A stretch of 64,000 nucleotides of DNA, taken from positions 1-64,000 of the forward strand of contig JAKVHY010000026.1 of NCBI GenBank assembly GCA_023284085.1, read 5' to 3'. Both the position numbers and the translations under genes were made by a program. Position 1 is the stretch's first letter. The number at the start of each line of letters is the position of its first letter. This document shows positions 35,161 to 42,869 of this stretch, in pieces. Source of the DNA: Shewanella benthica (GTDB taxonomy: Bacteria > Pseudomonadota > Gammaproteobacteria > Enterobacterales > Shewanellaceae). Under the pieces are notes generated by a model. The model was not told where the DNA came from, searched no databases, and saw nothing but the letters and a program-made list of their open reading frames with translations.

Positions 35161-35517
35161 CTAACAAGCAAGTTTCATTGAAAAATTATTATAGCGTTCA
35201 AGGATTGCAATCAAGACACCTTGGCGTCTCATATTATCCATCACCCCCGGACTATAACGTTCGAGACGCGTCATGGCGGTGAGCAATAATTGGCAATCAT
35301 GCAGGCTGGCATCGGCAATATACTCGGGGCGGTCAACTAAATGGCTATTTTGATACCAATCATCCCATTTAAAATCGTTCAGCAGCAACTGGCTCTTGGC
35401 CAAGTCTTGGGTAAACTCCTGCAGCTTACAAACCGAGATGGGTTTGTCTCCGCAAGCTAATATATTCACATACTTAGCATAAAGGTTCGATGTATGATTC
35501 GATACTGAGAGTGTCAT
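35161..35517 (-). CDS. DUF6508-like protein
   Basis: 118 residues, all-alpha. 'FKWDDWYQNSHLVDRPEYIADASLHDCQLLLTAMTRLERYSPGVMDNMRRQGVLIAILERY' follows the DUF6508 pattern (a W-x2-W element, then a leucine-rich 'LLTA' helix, an acidic 'R-x-R-x-PG' turn and 'G-x-L-x-x-IL'). The family is uncharacterised. The assignment is from memory of the pattern, not a search. TAGGAGG lies just before the ATG. It is a single gene next to the 67-bp repeats. Confidence 0.65.
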   Translation of the reverse strand: MTLSVSNHTSNLYAKYVNILACGDKPISVCKLQEFTQDLAKSQLLLNDFKWDDWYQNSHLVDRPEYIADASLHDCQLLLTAMTRLERYSPGVMDNMRRQGVLIAILERYNNFSMKLAC

Positions 35518-35840
35518 CTGATACCTCCTATCAACGAGAATGGCCTGTATTAATACTTAATGCACATGCTCGTTGAACGCTTATACTCAACTTTCAACAT
35601 TCAAGCTTCTTAAAACCTTCTACAACTTTAATGTCCGCATATGTCGTACCACTGACCTTATGTCTTCAATATAGAAGATGAGCACTGAACCTAAGCTTAA
35701 CGGTACGATATATTATAAGTATCGGCCGTTAAGTCGATTTGCTTTCTCTACTGGGCTACAGGGCCAGTTGCTGACACCACTACTAGAATGCTATAACTTA
35801 GTGAAGCTCTCAATTGAAGCTAAACGGATAGGATAAGTAT
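35518..35840. other. intergenic region between divergent small genes
   Basis: No gene seen. It contains an imperfect dyad AACGG...GATA...TATC...CCGTT (35699-35730) that could be a regulator site or small hairpin. Confidence 0.3.
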
Positions 35841-36197
35841 ATGAACAAGCTTTTATATCTCGCATTTCTCTTGGTGTTAACCACAGGTCTGTCTCTATTC
35901 ACGACTGGGGTCGAGGCTAAAAATGACAAGAGCGAAAAGCATCAGAAACACGATAAGCAGGGCAAACCTTCGACTCTACCCTACGGCTTACAGAAAAAAG
36001 TCGCCAAGGGCGAACCATTACCGCCCGGATGGCAAAAGAAACTTCACCGAGGGGATATATTGAGTGATGACCTCTTCTCTCGCGGGAAAATACATTTCCC
36101 CATGGATAAACAGGGCAACATCACCCTGGATATCGATGGTTCACTGATAAAATTTCATGATAAAACACGCAAAATACTCGATATCATCACAGATTAA
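35841..36197 (+). CDS. secreted basic protein, CigR/RcnB-like
   Basis: 118 residues. A signal peptide ends 'TGVEAK' (about 25), then comes a Lys/His-rich linker 'NDKSEKHQKHDKQGKP'. The core 'LPYGLQKKVAKGEPLPPGWQKKLHRGDIL' has the paired 'LP-x-G-x-x-K' repeats seen in CigR and RcnB-like periplasmic proteins, and a beta tail 'GNITLDIDGSLIKFHDKTRKILDII' follows. It is probably periplasmic. Its function is unknown; the His-rich linker might bind metal. GGATAGGA precedes the start. Confidence 0.75.
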   Translation: MNKLLYLAFLLVLTTGLSLFTTGVEAKNDKSEKHQKHDKQGKPSTLPYGLQKKVAKGEPLPPGWQKKLHRGDILSDDLFSRGKIHFPMDKQGNITLDIDGSLIKFHDKTRKILDIITD

Positions 36198-36224
36198 CCT
36201 GCTTGGAAGCTGAGACTCGCTAGG

Positions 36225-37118
36225 CTAGAGCTCTGCACGATCGAATTCTTCCATAATGAGCTCAGTAAACAGACGTCCCGCCTTACCCAATGGGCGCTCC
36301 ATGGTCGACACTAGCTTAGGCGTGAAGCTGTGGCGGCTACCGCCACTGAAATCCACCTCAACCAGCTCACCACGCTTAAGCTCATCATGAATGAGAAAGT
36401 CTGGCATCCAGCCAAAACCTAATCCCATCTCCAATGCATTCTTCTTCATGATGAAACCAGACAGATAAAACACCTTATCACCACCGAATTGAAGCTCATC
36501 CTGATAGCTTATCTCGGGAGAGGAATCTTCGATGGTGAGTTCAACATGCCTTTGCAGCTCAAATAACGAGATATTCTCTTCCACGGCCAAGGGATGGCTT
36601 GCCGCCACGACGAGTATGCTGGTGATATCCGGCAGAGACTGTGGTCGATAATTGGGACCTGTACGATAGTCTTTCACTAACATCAAGTCGGCATTATCTC
36701 GCTCAAATCTGGCTTGTACTCCACCGAGAAACTCCATATTCAATTGAATTTTTGTCGGGATCTGATGGGCAGCCATACGTTTCAATGCCTTCATGATGGG
36801 CTCCATCGGCAAGGCTCCATCGATCACAAGTTCCAGTTTTGGCTCCCAGCCCTCACTGAACCTGCTCGCTAAATGTTCAATGTTTGCCAGGTACTGCAAC
36901 AGTCTCTGGCCTTCGGCGAGTATAACTTTACCTTCCGGCGTTAATTCGGCTCGGTACTGATCCCGACAAAAAAGATTTACACCTAAGTGTTGCTCTAACT
37001 TCTTTATCTGATAACTCACCGCAGACTGAGCCTTATGTAAACGCTCTGCAGCCTTAGCAAAGCTGCCTTCTTCGACCAAAACCTCAAGCACTTTAAATGC
37101 ATCAACATCTATACGCAT
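36225..37118 (-). CDS. LysR family transcriptional regulator, divergent from hppD
   Basis: 297 residues. An N-terminal winged HTH (about 3-62; 'FKVLEVLVEEGSFAKAAERLHKAQSAVSYQIKKLEQHLGVNLF') is followed by a LysR substrate-binding domain (about 90-290). It is transcribed away from hppD across a region containing a T-N11-A dyad, so it likely controls hppD and tyrosine breakdown; the inducer is unknown. There is no other target nearby. It converges on the secreted small gene with a 27-bp gap. Confidence 0.92.
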   Translation of the reverse strand: MRIDVDAFKVLEVLVEEGSFAKAAERLHKAQSAVSYQIKKLEQHLGVNLFCRDQYRAELTPEGKVILAEGQRLLQYLANIEHLASRFSEGWEPKLELVIDGALPMEPIMKALKRMAAHQIPTKIQLNMEFLGGVQARFERDNADLMLVKDYRTGPNYRPQSLPDITSILVVAASHPLAVEENISLFELQRHVELTIEDSSPEISYQDELQFGGDKVFYLSGFIMKKNALEMGLGFGWMPDFLIHDELKRGELVEVDFSGGSRHSFTPKLVSTMERPLGKAGRLFTELIMEEFDRAEL

Positions 37119-37150
37119 ACACGCCTCATTAGTGTAAACCTAAATATACC

Positions 37151-37165
37151 ATCTATTTTATAGAT
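37151..37165. promoter_or_regulatory. LysR-type binding site between lysR and hppD
   Basis: ATCTATTTTATAGAT is a 15-bp dyad (ATCTAT-TTT-ATAGAT) with the T-N11-A geometry of LysR boxes, 33 bp before the regulator's start and 177 bp before hppD. Confidence 0.55.
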
Positions 37166-37341
37166 TAACTCAAGCCAATTATTATTCTTTTTTTTGTTCA
37201 TCTGAGCAACTAAATTGATATTAAGATCACAATTTAAGTGAAAATGGTGTCTGGCTCAAACAGAAAGACATCACATCCCAAACATAAAACATAAAAAAAG
37301 CACCCATCAAGGTGCATGAAAAATTGAACGAGGATAGAACA

Positions 37342-38382
37342 ATGGCAAGCGAAAAAAATCCACTGGGCTTATTGGGCATAGAATTCACTGAATTTTCCAC
37401 CCCAGATCTTGAATTCATGCATAAAGTATTTATCGATTTCGGCTTCTCAAAACTGAAAAAGAGCAAGAACAAAGATATCAGTTACTACACACAAAATGAC
37501 ATCCACTTCCTGCTGAACAACGAGCGAAGCGGTTTCTCGGCCGAGTTTGCTAAGACTCACGGTCCTGCGATTTGTTCTATGGGCTGGCGCGTAGAAGATG
37601 CACAGTTTGCCTTCGAAGGCGCGGTAGCTCGCGGTGCTAAACCTGCCGATGATGCTAACAAGGATCATCCTTATCCGGCTATTTATGGCATAGGTGACAG
37701 CTTAATTTACTTTATCGACATCTTTGGTGAAGAAAAGAATATCTACCAAAATGATTTCGTCGATCTCGAACAGCCAGTCATCACGCAAGAAAAAGGCTTT
37801 ATCGAAGTCGATCATCTCACCAACAATGTCTACCAGGGCACCATGGAGTTTTGGGCTAACTTCTATAAAGATATCTTCGGTTTCACCGAAGTGCGCTATT
37901 TCGATATTAAGGGGGCTAAAACCGCCTTGATCTCTTACGCCCTGCGCTCACCGGATGGCAGCTTCTGCATTCCAATCAACGAAGGTAAAGGCAGCGAGAA
38001 GAATCAGATAGATGAATATCTGAAAGAGTATGATGGTCCGGGCGTACAGCATCTGGCATTCAGAAGTCGTGATATCGTCGCCTCTCTCGATGCGATGGAA
38101 GGTTCATCCATTCAGACATTAGATATTATCCCTGAATATTACGAAACCATCTTCGACAAGCTGCCTCAGGTCACCGAAGACAGAGAGCGCATCAGGCATC
38201 ATCAGATATTGATCGACGGCGATGACGATGGCTACCTGCTGCAGATCTTCACTAAGAATCTGTTCGGCCCTATCTTCATCGAGATCATTCAACGTAAGAA
38301 TAATCAGGGCTTCGGCGAAGGTAACTTTACCGCCCTGTTTGAGTCGATAGAGCGTGATCAGCAGCGTCGTGGCGTGCTCTAA
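37342..38382 (+). CDS. hppD: 4-hydroxyphenylpyruvate dioxygenase
   Basis: 346 residues from ATG 37342, preceded by GAGGAT; the frame is open 30 bases upstream but lacks a ribosome site there. It is a vicinal-oxygen-chelate enzyme of two repeats. The iron ligands are visible in the C-terminal half: His158 ('EVDHLTNNV'), His237 ('GVQHLAFRS') and Glu314 ('FIEIIQRK'). It converts 4-hydroxyphenylpyruvate to homogentisate in tyrosine catabolism and can lead to pyomelanin. Homogentisate dioxygenase is not adjacent in this window. A LysR gene is divergent and a terminator follows. Confidence 0.96.
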   Translation: MASEKNPLGLLGIEFTEFSTPDLEFMHKVFIDFGFSKLKKSKNKDISYYTQNDIHFLLNNERSGFSAEFAKTHGPAICSMGWRVEDAQFAFEGAVARGAKPADDANKDHPYPAIYGIGDSLIYFIDIFGEEKNIYQNDFVDLEQPVITQEKGFIEVDHLTNNVYQGTMEFWANFYKDIFGFTEVRYFDIKGAKTALISYALRSPDGSFCIPINEGKGSEKNQIDEYLKEYDGPGVQHLAFRSRDIVASLDAMEGSSIQTLDIIPEYYETIFDKLPQVTEDRERIRHHQILIDGDDDGYLLQIFTKNLFGPIFIEIIQRKNNQGFGEGNFTALFESIERDQQRRGVL

Positions 38383-38441
38383 CAAGCCTAGTCTCCAGCC
38401 TCCGACGTTAACTAGTGTGCTGATTTAGGTTAGCCGGATGT

Positions 38442-38467
38442 AAAACCAGCCTCAATGGCTGGTTTTT
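38442..38467 (+). terminator. terminator of hppD
   Basis: AAAACCAGCC-TCAAT-GGCTGGTTTTTT, 60 bp after the stop. Confidence 0.85.
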
Positions 38468-38536
38468 TGTTTTCACTGGGCACAATATTCTCTAGACTGA
38501 GCCTCCTTCTAACAAAAATTAAGAAGCTTATTACCG

Positions 38537-39154
38537 ATGCCAGATATCGCCCTACTCGCTGTTTTTCTACCTACCTTCTTCTTCGTGTCAATCACACCCG
38601 GCATGTGTATGACACTCGCAATGACCTTAGGCATGAGTATCGGTGTGCGTCGAACCCTGTGGATGATGGGTGGGGAATTGATTGGTGTGGCTATCGTGGC
38701 TATTGCCGCTGTCATGGGCGTCGCAAGTATCATGCTTAACTACCCTCAAGCCTTCTCAATCATCAAATATGCCGGCGGTGCTTACCTGGGCTATATTGGA
38801 ATCCAGATGTGGTTATCTAAAGGCAAGATGACCATAACCAATGAGCAGCAGACACAAGTGAGCCGCACAACTCTATTCAATCAAGGCCTGATGACTGCGA
38901 TTTCAAATCCTAAAGGCTGGGCCTTTATGGTCTCCCTGTTACCGCCATTCATCAGCGCTGATAAGGCAGTGGCGCCTCAGCTGTTCTGGCTCTTGTCTAT
39001 CATCTTAGTCTCTGAAGCCGTTGCTATGCTCGCCTATGCCTCCGGCGGTAAGAGCCTAAGAGTGTTTTTATCTAAGGGGGATAATATCAAGCTGATGAAT
39101 CGTATTGCAGGTTCATTGATGATAGGTGTCGGTTTCTGGTTGGCGTTAGGTTAA
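38537..39154 (+). CDS. LysE family translocator (second copy in window)
   Basis: 205 residues with six hydrophobic helices. The N-terminal 'VSITPGMCMTLAMTLGMSIGVRRTLWMMGGELIGVA' is the LysE/RhtB start, in which the usual PGPN is changed to PGMC, a departure from the canonical motif. 'MTAISNPKGWAFMVSLLPPFI' is a good family match. It is probably an exporter of amino acids or related metabolites. The gene lies 154 bp after hppD on the same strand, with the hppD terminator between, so it is a separate transcript. The substrate is unknown. Confidence 0.9.
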   Translation: MPDIALLAVFLPTFFFVSITPGMCMTLAMTLGMSIGVRRTLWMMGGELIGVAIVAIAAVMGVASIMLNYPQAFSIIKYAGGAYLGYIGIQMWLSKGKMTITNEQQTQVSRTTLFNQGLMTAISNPKGWAFMVSLLPPFISADKAVAPQLFWLLSIILVSEAVAMLAYASGGKSLRVFLSKGDNIKLMNRIAGSLMIGVGFWLALG

Positions 39155-39191
39155 ACACGATACTGAACAAGCCCTAGCTCCTAGGGCCTCA

Positions 39192-40550
39192 TTAATCCTT
39201 GTTCTTAAACGGCAGTGATTTAGCTGCCTCTATCATGTAACGTCTATTTTGTTCGGCTTCCTGTAGAGTAAAATTCTCGATGGCGTCTCTGAAACCTGGG
39301 TGGGCAATCTCATGGTTTGAGTAGGTCTCCACCGGCTCAAATCCTCTAGAAATCTTATGCTCTCCCTGAGCCCCCGCATCCAAGGTCTGCAAATTATGTT
39401 TGATGCAGTATTCAATCCCCTGGTAATAACACGCCTCGAAATGTAAAGCATCACCCTCTTCCAAACAGCCCCAATATCGACCATAGAGATGCGTATCACT
39501 GGTGAAATAGAGCGCAGCAGCGACGATACGGGCATCTCCAAGTTCCTCTGCTGAGCCGATATGGTCATCTAAGCTCTCAGGAGCATCCGAATTATCTGAA
39601 TTATCTGAATTATCTGAATTATCTGATCCATAGAATTGCGGCATTGGCTTCTCGACAACCAGTAATTGCACTTGCTCCGGCATCGTTTTTCCAATCAGTT
39701 TAAAAAAGTCTAGATTAAGATAACCGTAGTGGCCCGAGCGTTTCGCATAGGTTACCTGGTAACAGTAGTAGAAGGATTGCCACTGAGCCTCTGTCACATC
39801 ACAGCCCGGAACAAACCTAAAGGTATAACCTTGTCCTTGAGCCTTATTTCTCTCTTTGATGATGTTTTTTCGTTTGCGTGAACTCATAACAGACAAGAAA
39901 TCATCAAATCCCCGGTAACCTTGGTTACGCCAATGAAACTGAGTGCCAGTGCGCTTAAGGGGGGTTAAAGATGAAGGTGAAGATAAGCCTGACGCTAATT
40001 CTGCTTCTAACTGGGACTGTGATTGTGACAGTGAGATAAGCTTATGTTGCGCCTCAGGCATAAACAGGCAATGCCAGCTCGAATATCTTCCTCGCCTCAT
40101 CTCATGGCTCAGTGCTTGAATCATCAAGGAGACGACAGACTGAGACTCTTGTTCACTGAGTTGCTTATCTATGCCGAACCTGTTGCCCGTGACAGGCGTA
40201 AAAGGAACCGCGCTCAATAACTTAGGGTAATAGTCGATGTGATTCCTTTCATAGGCCTCGGCCCAGGCCCAATCGAACACGTATTCTCCATAAGAATGAC
40301 TCTTACTGTACAGGGGCATCACAGCAATCCGCTTACCTTGGCTCAGCACAGACAAATGCATGGGAGTCCAACCGGATTTCGGGCACACACAACGACTCTC
40401 TTCCAACGCCAGAAGATAGGCATGACAAGTAAAGGGGTTAACTCCCTTACCGCGCTTGTCAACATCTCCCTGCATCAAGGCATTCCATTCATCGGCAGGA
40501 ATAGTGGAGATTGACTCCGAGAACTCAAGCTTCAAGTCTGATCCGAACAA
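39192..40550 (-). CDS. DUF482/peptidogalycan-type GNAT protein (FemAB-like)
   Basis: 452 residues. It matches the PF04339 group: 'NPFTCHAYLLALEES', 'DWAWAEAYERNHIDYYPKLLSAVPFTPVTGNR', 'FHWRNQGYRGFDDFLSVMSSRKRKNIIKERNKA' and a C-terminal GNAT-like half 'RYWGCLEEGDALHFEACYYQGIEYCIKHNLQTLDAGAQGEHKISRGFEP'. A low-complexity run of Asn-Ser-Asp units is inserted at about residues 309-320, encoded by four perfect 9-bp copies. The family is called peptidogalycan biosynthesis in databases, but the function is unproven. It converges on the LysE gene and is divergent from ggt. Confidence 0.88.
   Translation of the reverse strand: MFGSDLKLEFSESISTIPADEWNALMQGDVDKRGKGVNPFTCHAYLLALEESRCVCPKSGWTPMHLSVLSQGKRIAVMPLYSKSHSYGEYVFDWAWAEAYERNHIDYYPKLLSAVPFTPVTGNRFGIDKQLSEQESQSVVSLMIQALSHEMRRGRYSSWHCLFMPEAQHKLISLSQSQSQLEAELASGLSSPSSLTPLKRTGTQFHWRNQGYRGFDDFLSVMSSRKRKNIIKERNKAQGQGYTFRFVPGCDVTEAQWQSFYYCYQVTYAKRSGHYGYLNLDFFKLIGKTMPEQVQLLVVEKPMPQFYGSDNSDNSDNSDNSDAPESLDDHIGSAEELGDARIVAAALYFTSDTHLYGRYWGCLEEGDALHFEACYYQGIEYCIKHNLQTLDAGAQGEHKISRGFEPVETYSNHEIAHPGFRDAIENFTLQEAEQNRRYMIEAAKSLPFKNKD
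39591..39626 (-). repeat. in-frame 9-bp minisatellite within the DUF482 gene
   Basis: Four perfect tandem copies of ATTATCTGA (plus strand), reading as Asn-Ser-Asp units in the protein. Copy-number change would alter length by three residues without a frame shift. Confidence 0.85.
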
Positions 40551-40644
40551 GTACTTCTCCTACTTTTTTTGTCTTGCTATTTTATATGATTAACGTCACA
40601 TTGCTGAAATAACTATAACTTTCTAATATAAAAAAGGGATTTCA

Positions 40645-42393
40645 ATGCGCTCGCTAACACGATTATTCGTCGCCATCTCTGTGGCCGTGCCTTTACTGGG
40701 CTTATCCTCTGCATTGCATGTCGCCCCCGTACAAGCCGCTGAATCTTCAATATACAGCCACATGGCAACCGTGCAACCCGTTTGGGCTAAGCATGGCATG
40801 GTGTCGAGTCAAGAGGCATTGGCGACTCGAGCTGGCGTAGATATTTTAAAGCAAGGCGGTAATGCCGTCGATGCCGCCGTGGCGGTTGGCTTTGCCCTTG
40901 CGGTGACCTTGCCTCGTGCTGGCAACATAGGTGGCGGTGGCTTCATGTTGGTTCATCTCGCCGAGCCCAACAAGACTATCGCTATCGATTACCGTGAAAT
41001 GGCGCCATCGAAAGCCCATAGAGATATGTACCTCAATGAGCAGGGCGACGCCGTTGCTAAACTGAGCCGCGAACACGGCCTAGCCGTTGGCGTACCGGGT
41101 ACTGTGATGGGCATGGAACTGGCCCTCGAGAAATACGGCACCATGACCATGAAGCAAGTGATGGCTGCGGCGATAACAATGGCGAGTGAAGGCATTACCG
41201 TCACACCGGATCTCTCTACCTCTTTAATTGGGCTTAAAAGACGAATCGCCCAATGGCCAAGCTCTGCCGAGGTATTTTATAAAGCAGACGGCAGTAATTA
41301 TCAAGTCGGTGACCTGCTAAAACAAGCTGAGCTTGCCCACTCTTTATCCTTAATTGCCAAGCAAGGCAGTAAAGGCTTCTACCAAGGGGAAACGGCTCAA
41401 AAATTAGTTGCAGCCGTTCAAGACGCTGGCGGGATCATGACACTCGATGATCTAAAGCAGTATAAAGTTGTCGAGCGTAAACCGGTGACAGGCGATTATC
41501 GTGGCTATAAAGTGGTGTCCATGCCGCCACCTTCATCCGGCGGCGTCCATATCGTCGAAATGCTCAACATATTAGAAACCTTCCCCATCGATAAACTGGG
41601 TCATAACACAGCAACGACTCTGCATCTGATGACTGAGGCGATGAGACGCGCCTATGCCGATCGCAGTGAATATCTTGGCGATCCCGACTTCTACAAGGTG
41701 CCAGTAGAGGCCTTGACCAGTAAAGACTATGCCAGAACGTTAGCCAGTCAAATCGCTATCAATAAGGCCACACCGAGTAGCGAAATTAAACCCGGTAAAC
41801 TTATCCCCTATGAGAGTGACCAAACCACTCATTACTCTGTGGTCGACAAATGGGGCAACGCGGTATCCAATACCTACACCCTAAACTTCAGCTATGGCTC
41901 GGGATTAGTGGCTAAAGGCACTGGCATCTTACTCAACAATGAGATGGATGATTTTTCTGCAAAGCCCGGCACTCCAAATGGTTATGGCCTGGTCGGCGGT
42001 GAAGCCAACTCAGTCGAAGGCAACAAGCGGCCACTCAGCTCCATGAGCCCAACCATAGTGATGAAAGATGGCAAACCCTTTATCATCACCGGCAGCCCAG
42101 GTGGTTCACGCATCATCACGACCACGATGCAGATCATCATGAATGTCATCGACCATGATCTTAATATCGCCGAAGCCACTGCCGCGCCTCGCATACACCA
42201 TCAGTGGTTGCCCGATGTACTACGTGTCGAACATAGTCTCAATCGTGACACCATAGAGCTACTCGAAGCTAAGGGTCATAAGGTCAGTGTGGGTAACGCC
42301 ATCGGCTCGACCCAATCGATTATGGTCACGGAGCAAGGCGTATTTGGCTCATCAGACCCTCGCCGCGCAGGATCCTTGACCTTAGGGTATTAA
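40645..42393 (+). CDS. ggt: gamma-glutamyltransferase
   Basis: 582 residues, normal for the periplasmic enzyme. A signal peptide (about 1-32) is followed by the large subunit. The autocleavage site and nucleophile is Thr394 in 'DQTTHYSVVDKWGNAVS', after which the small subunit begins. 'GGEANSVEGNKRPLSSMSPTIV' and 'GSPGGSRIITTT' line the gamma-glutamyl pocket. It splits glutathione and other gamma-glutamyl compounds in the periplasm. It is divergent from the DUF482 gene and closed by a terminator. Confidence 0.96.
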   Translation: MRSLTRLFVAISVAVPLLGLSSALHVAPVQAAESSIYSHMATVQPVWAKHGMVSSQEALATRAGVDILKQGGNAVDAAVAVGFALAVTLPRAGNIGGGGFMLVHLAEPNKTIAIDYREMAPSKAHRDMYLNEQGDAVAKLSREHGLAVGVPGTVMGMELALEKYGTMTMKQVMAAAITMASEGITVTPDLSTSLIGLKRRIAQWPSSAEVFYKADGSNYQVGDLLKQAELAHSLSLIAKQGSKGFYQGETAQKLVAAVQDAGGIMTLDDLKQYKVVERKPVTGDYRGYKVVSMPPPSSGGVHIVEMLNILETFPIDKLGHNTATTLHLMTEAMRRAYADRSEYLGDPDFYKVPVEALTSKDYARTLASQIAINKATPSSEIKPGKLIPYESDQTTHYSVVDKWGNAVSNTYTLNFSYGSGLVAKGTGILLNNEMDDFSAKPGTPNGYGLVGGEANSVEGNKRPLSSMSPTIVMKDGKPFIITGSPGGSRIITTTMQIIMNVIDHDLNIAEATAAPRIHHQWLPDVLRVEHSLNRDTIELLEAKGHKVSVGNAIGSTQSIMVTEQGVFGSSDPRRAGSLTLGY

Positions 42394-42425
42394 TCTTAGA
42401 TATCTACACGCTGGACTATATGCAC

Positions 42426-42453
42426 AAAAGGGAAGCCAGTGGCTTCCCTTTTT
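42426..42453 (+). terminator. terminator of ggt
   Basis: AAAAGGGAAGCC-AGT-GGCTTCCCTTTTT, 32 bp past the stop. Confidence 0.85.
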
Positions 42454-42869
42454 AAACACGGTAAAACTCAGTCCACCCTTTCCTTATCCCAGATAATCAG
42501 TCTGAAAGCCGCTAGAACCAGCCTTAAACGAATTAATGCATTTTTTAACAATTTAAGCTCTGTAAGTACTAGTGCTACCTATATTTGAACACATCTATTG
42601 TCAAGCTTGTGGTTAATAATTTATCAAAAAATGCCAGATAATGTATAAAAACAGGGCATTCAAAACATTTGTTACAAACAAAACATTATTTTGATAGCTT
42701 TAACACCTTTAACCATGATATTTAAAAGCTATTAACGTCAGTTTAAGTCTTTTAACGTATAAATTGTCATGATGATTTTTGTCTAGCTTAAACTGCACGC
42801 TTTCGCCCACTATGGGCTTGGCGACAATATTTCAACACAAGCAAATAAAAACAAATCGGGGATATAAAT
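42454..42869. other. intergenic region upstream of the M3 peptidase gene
   Basis: AT-rich, no gene seen. It holds the peptidase promoter region; a clear -35/-10 pair was not singled out. Confidence 0.35.
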
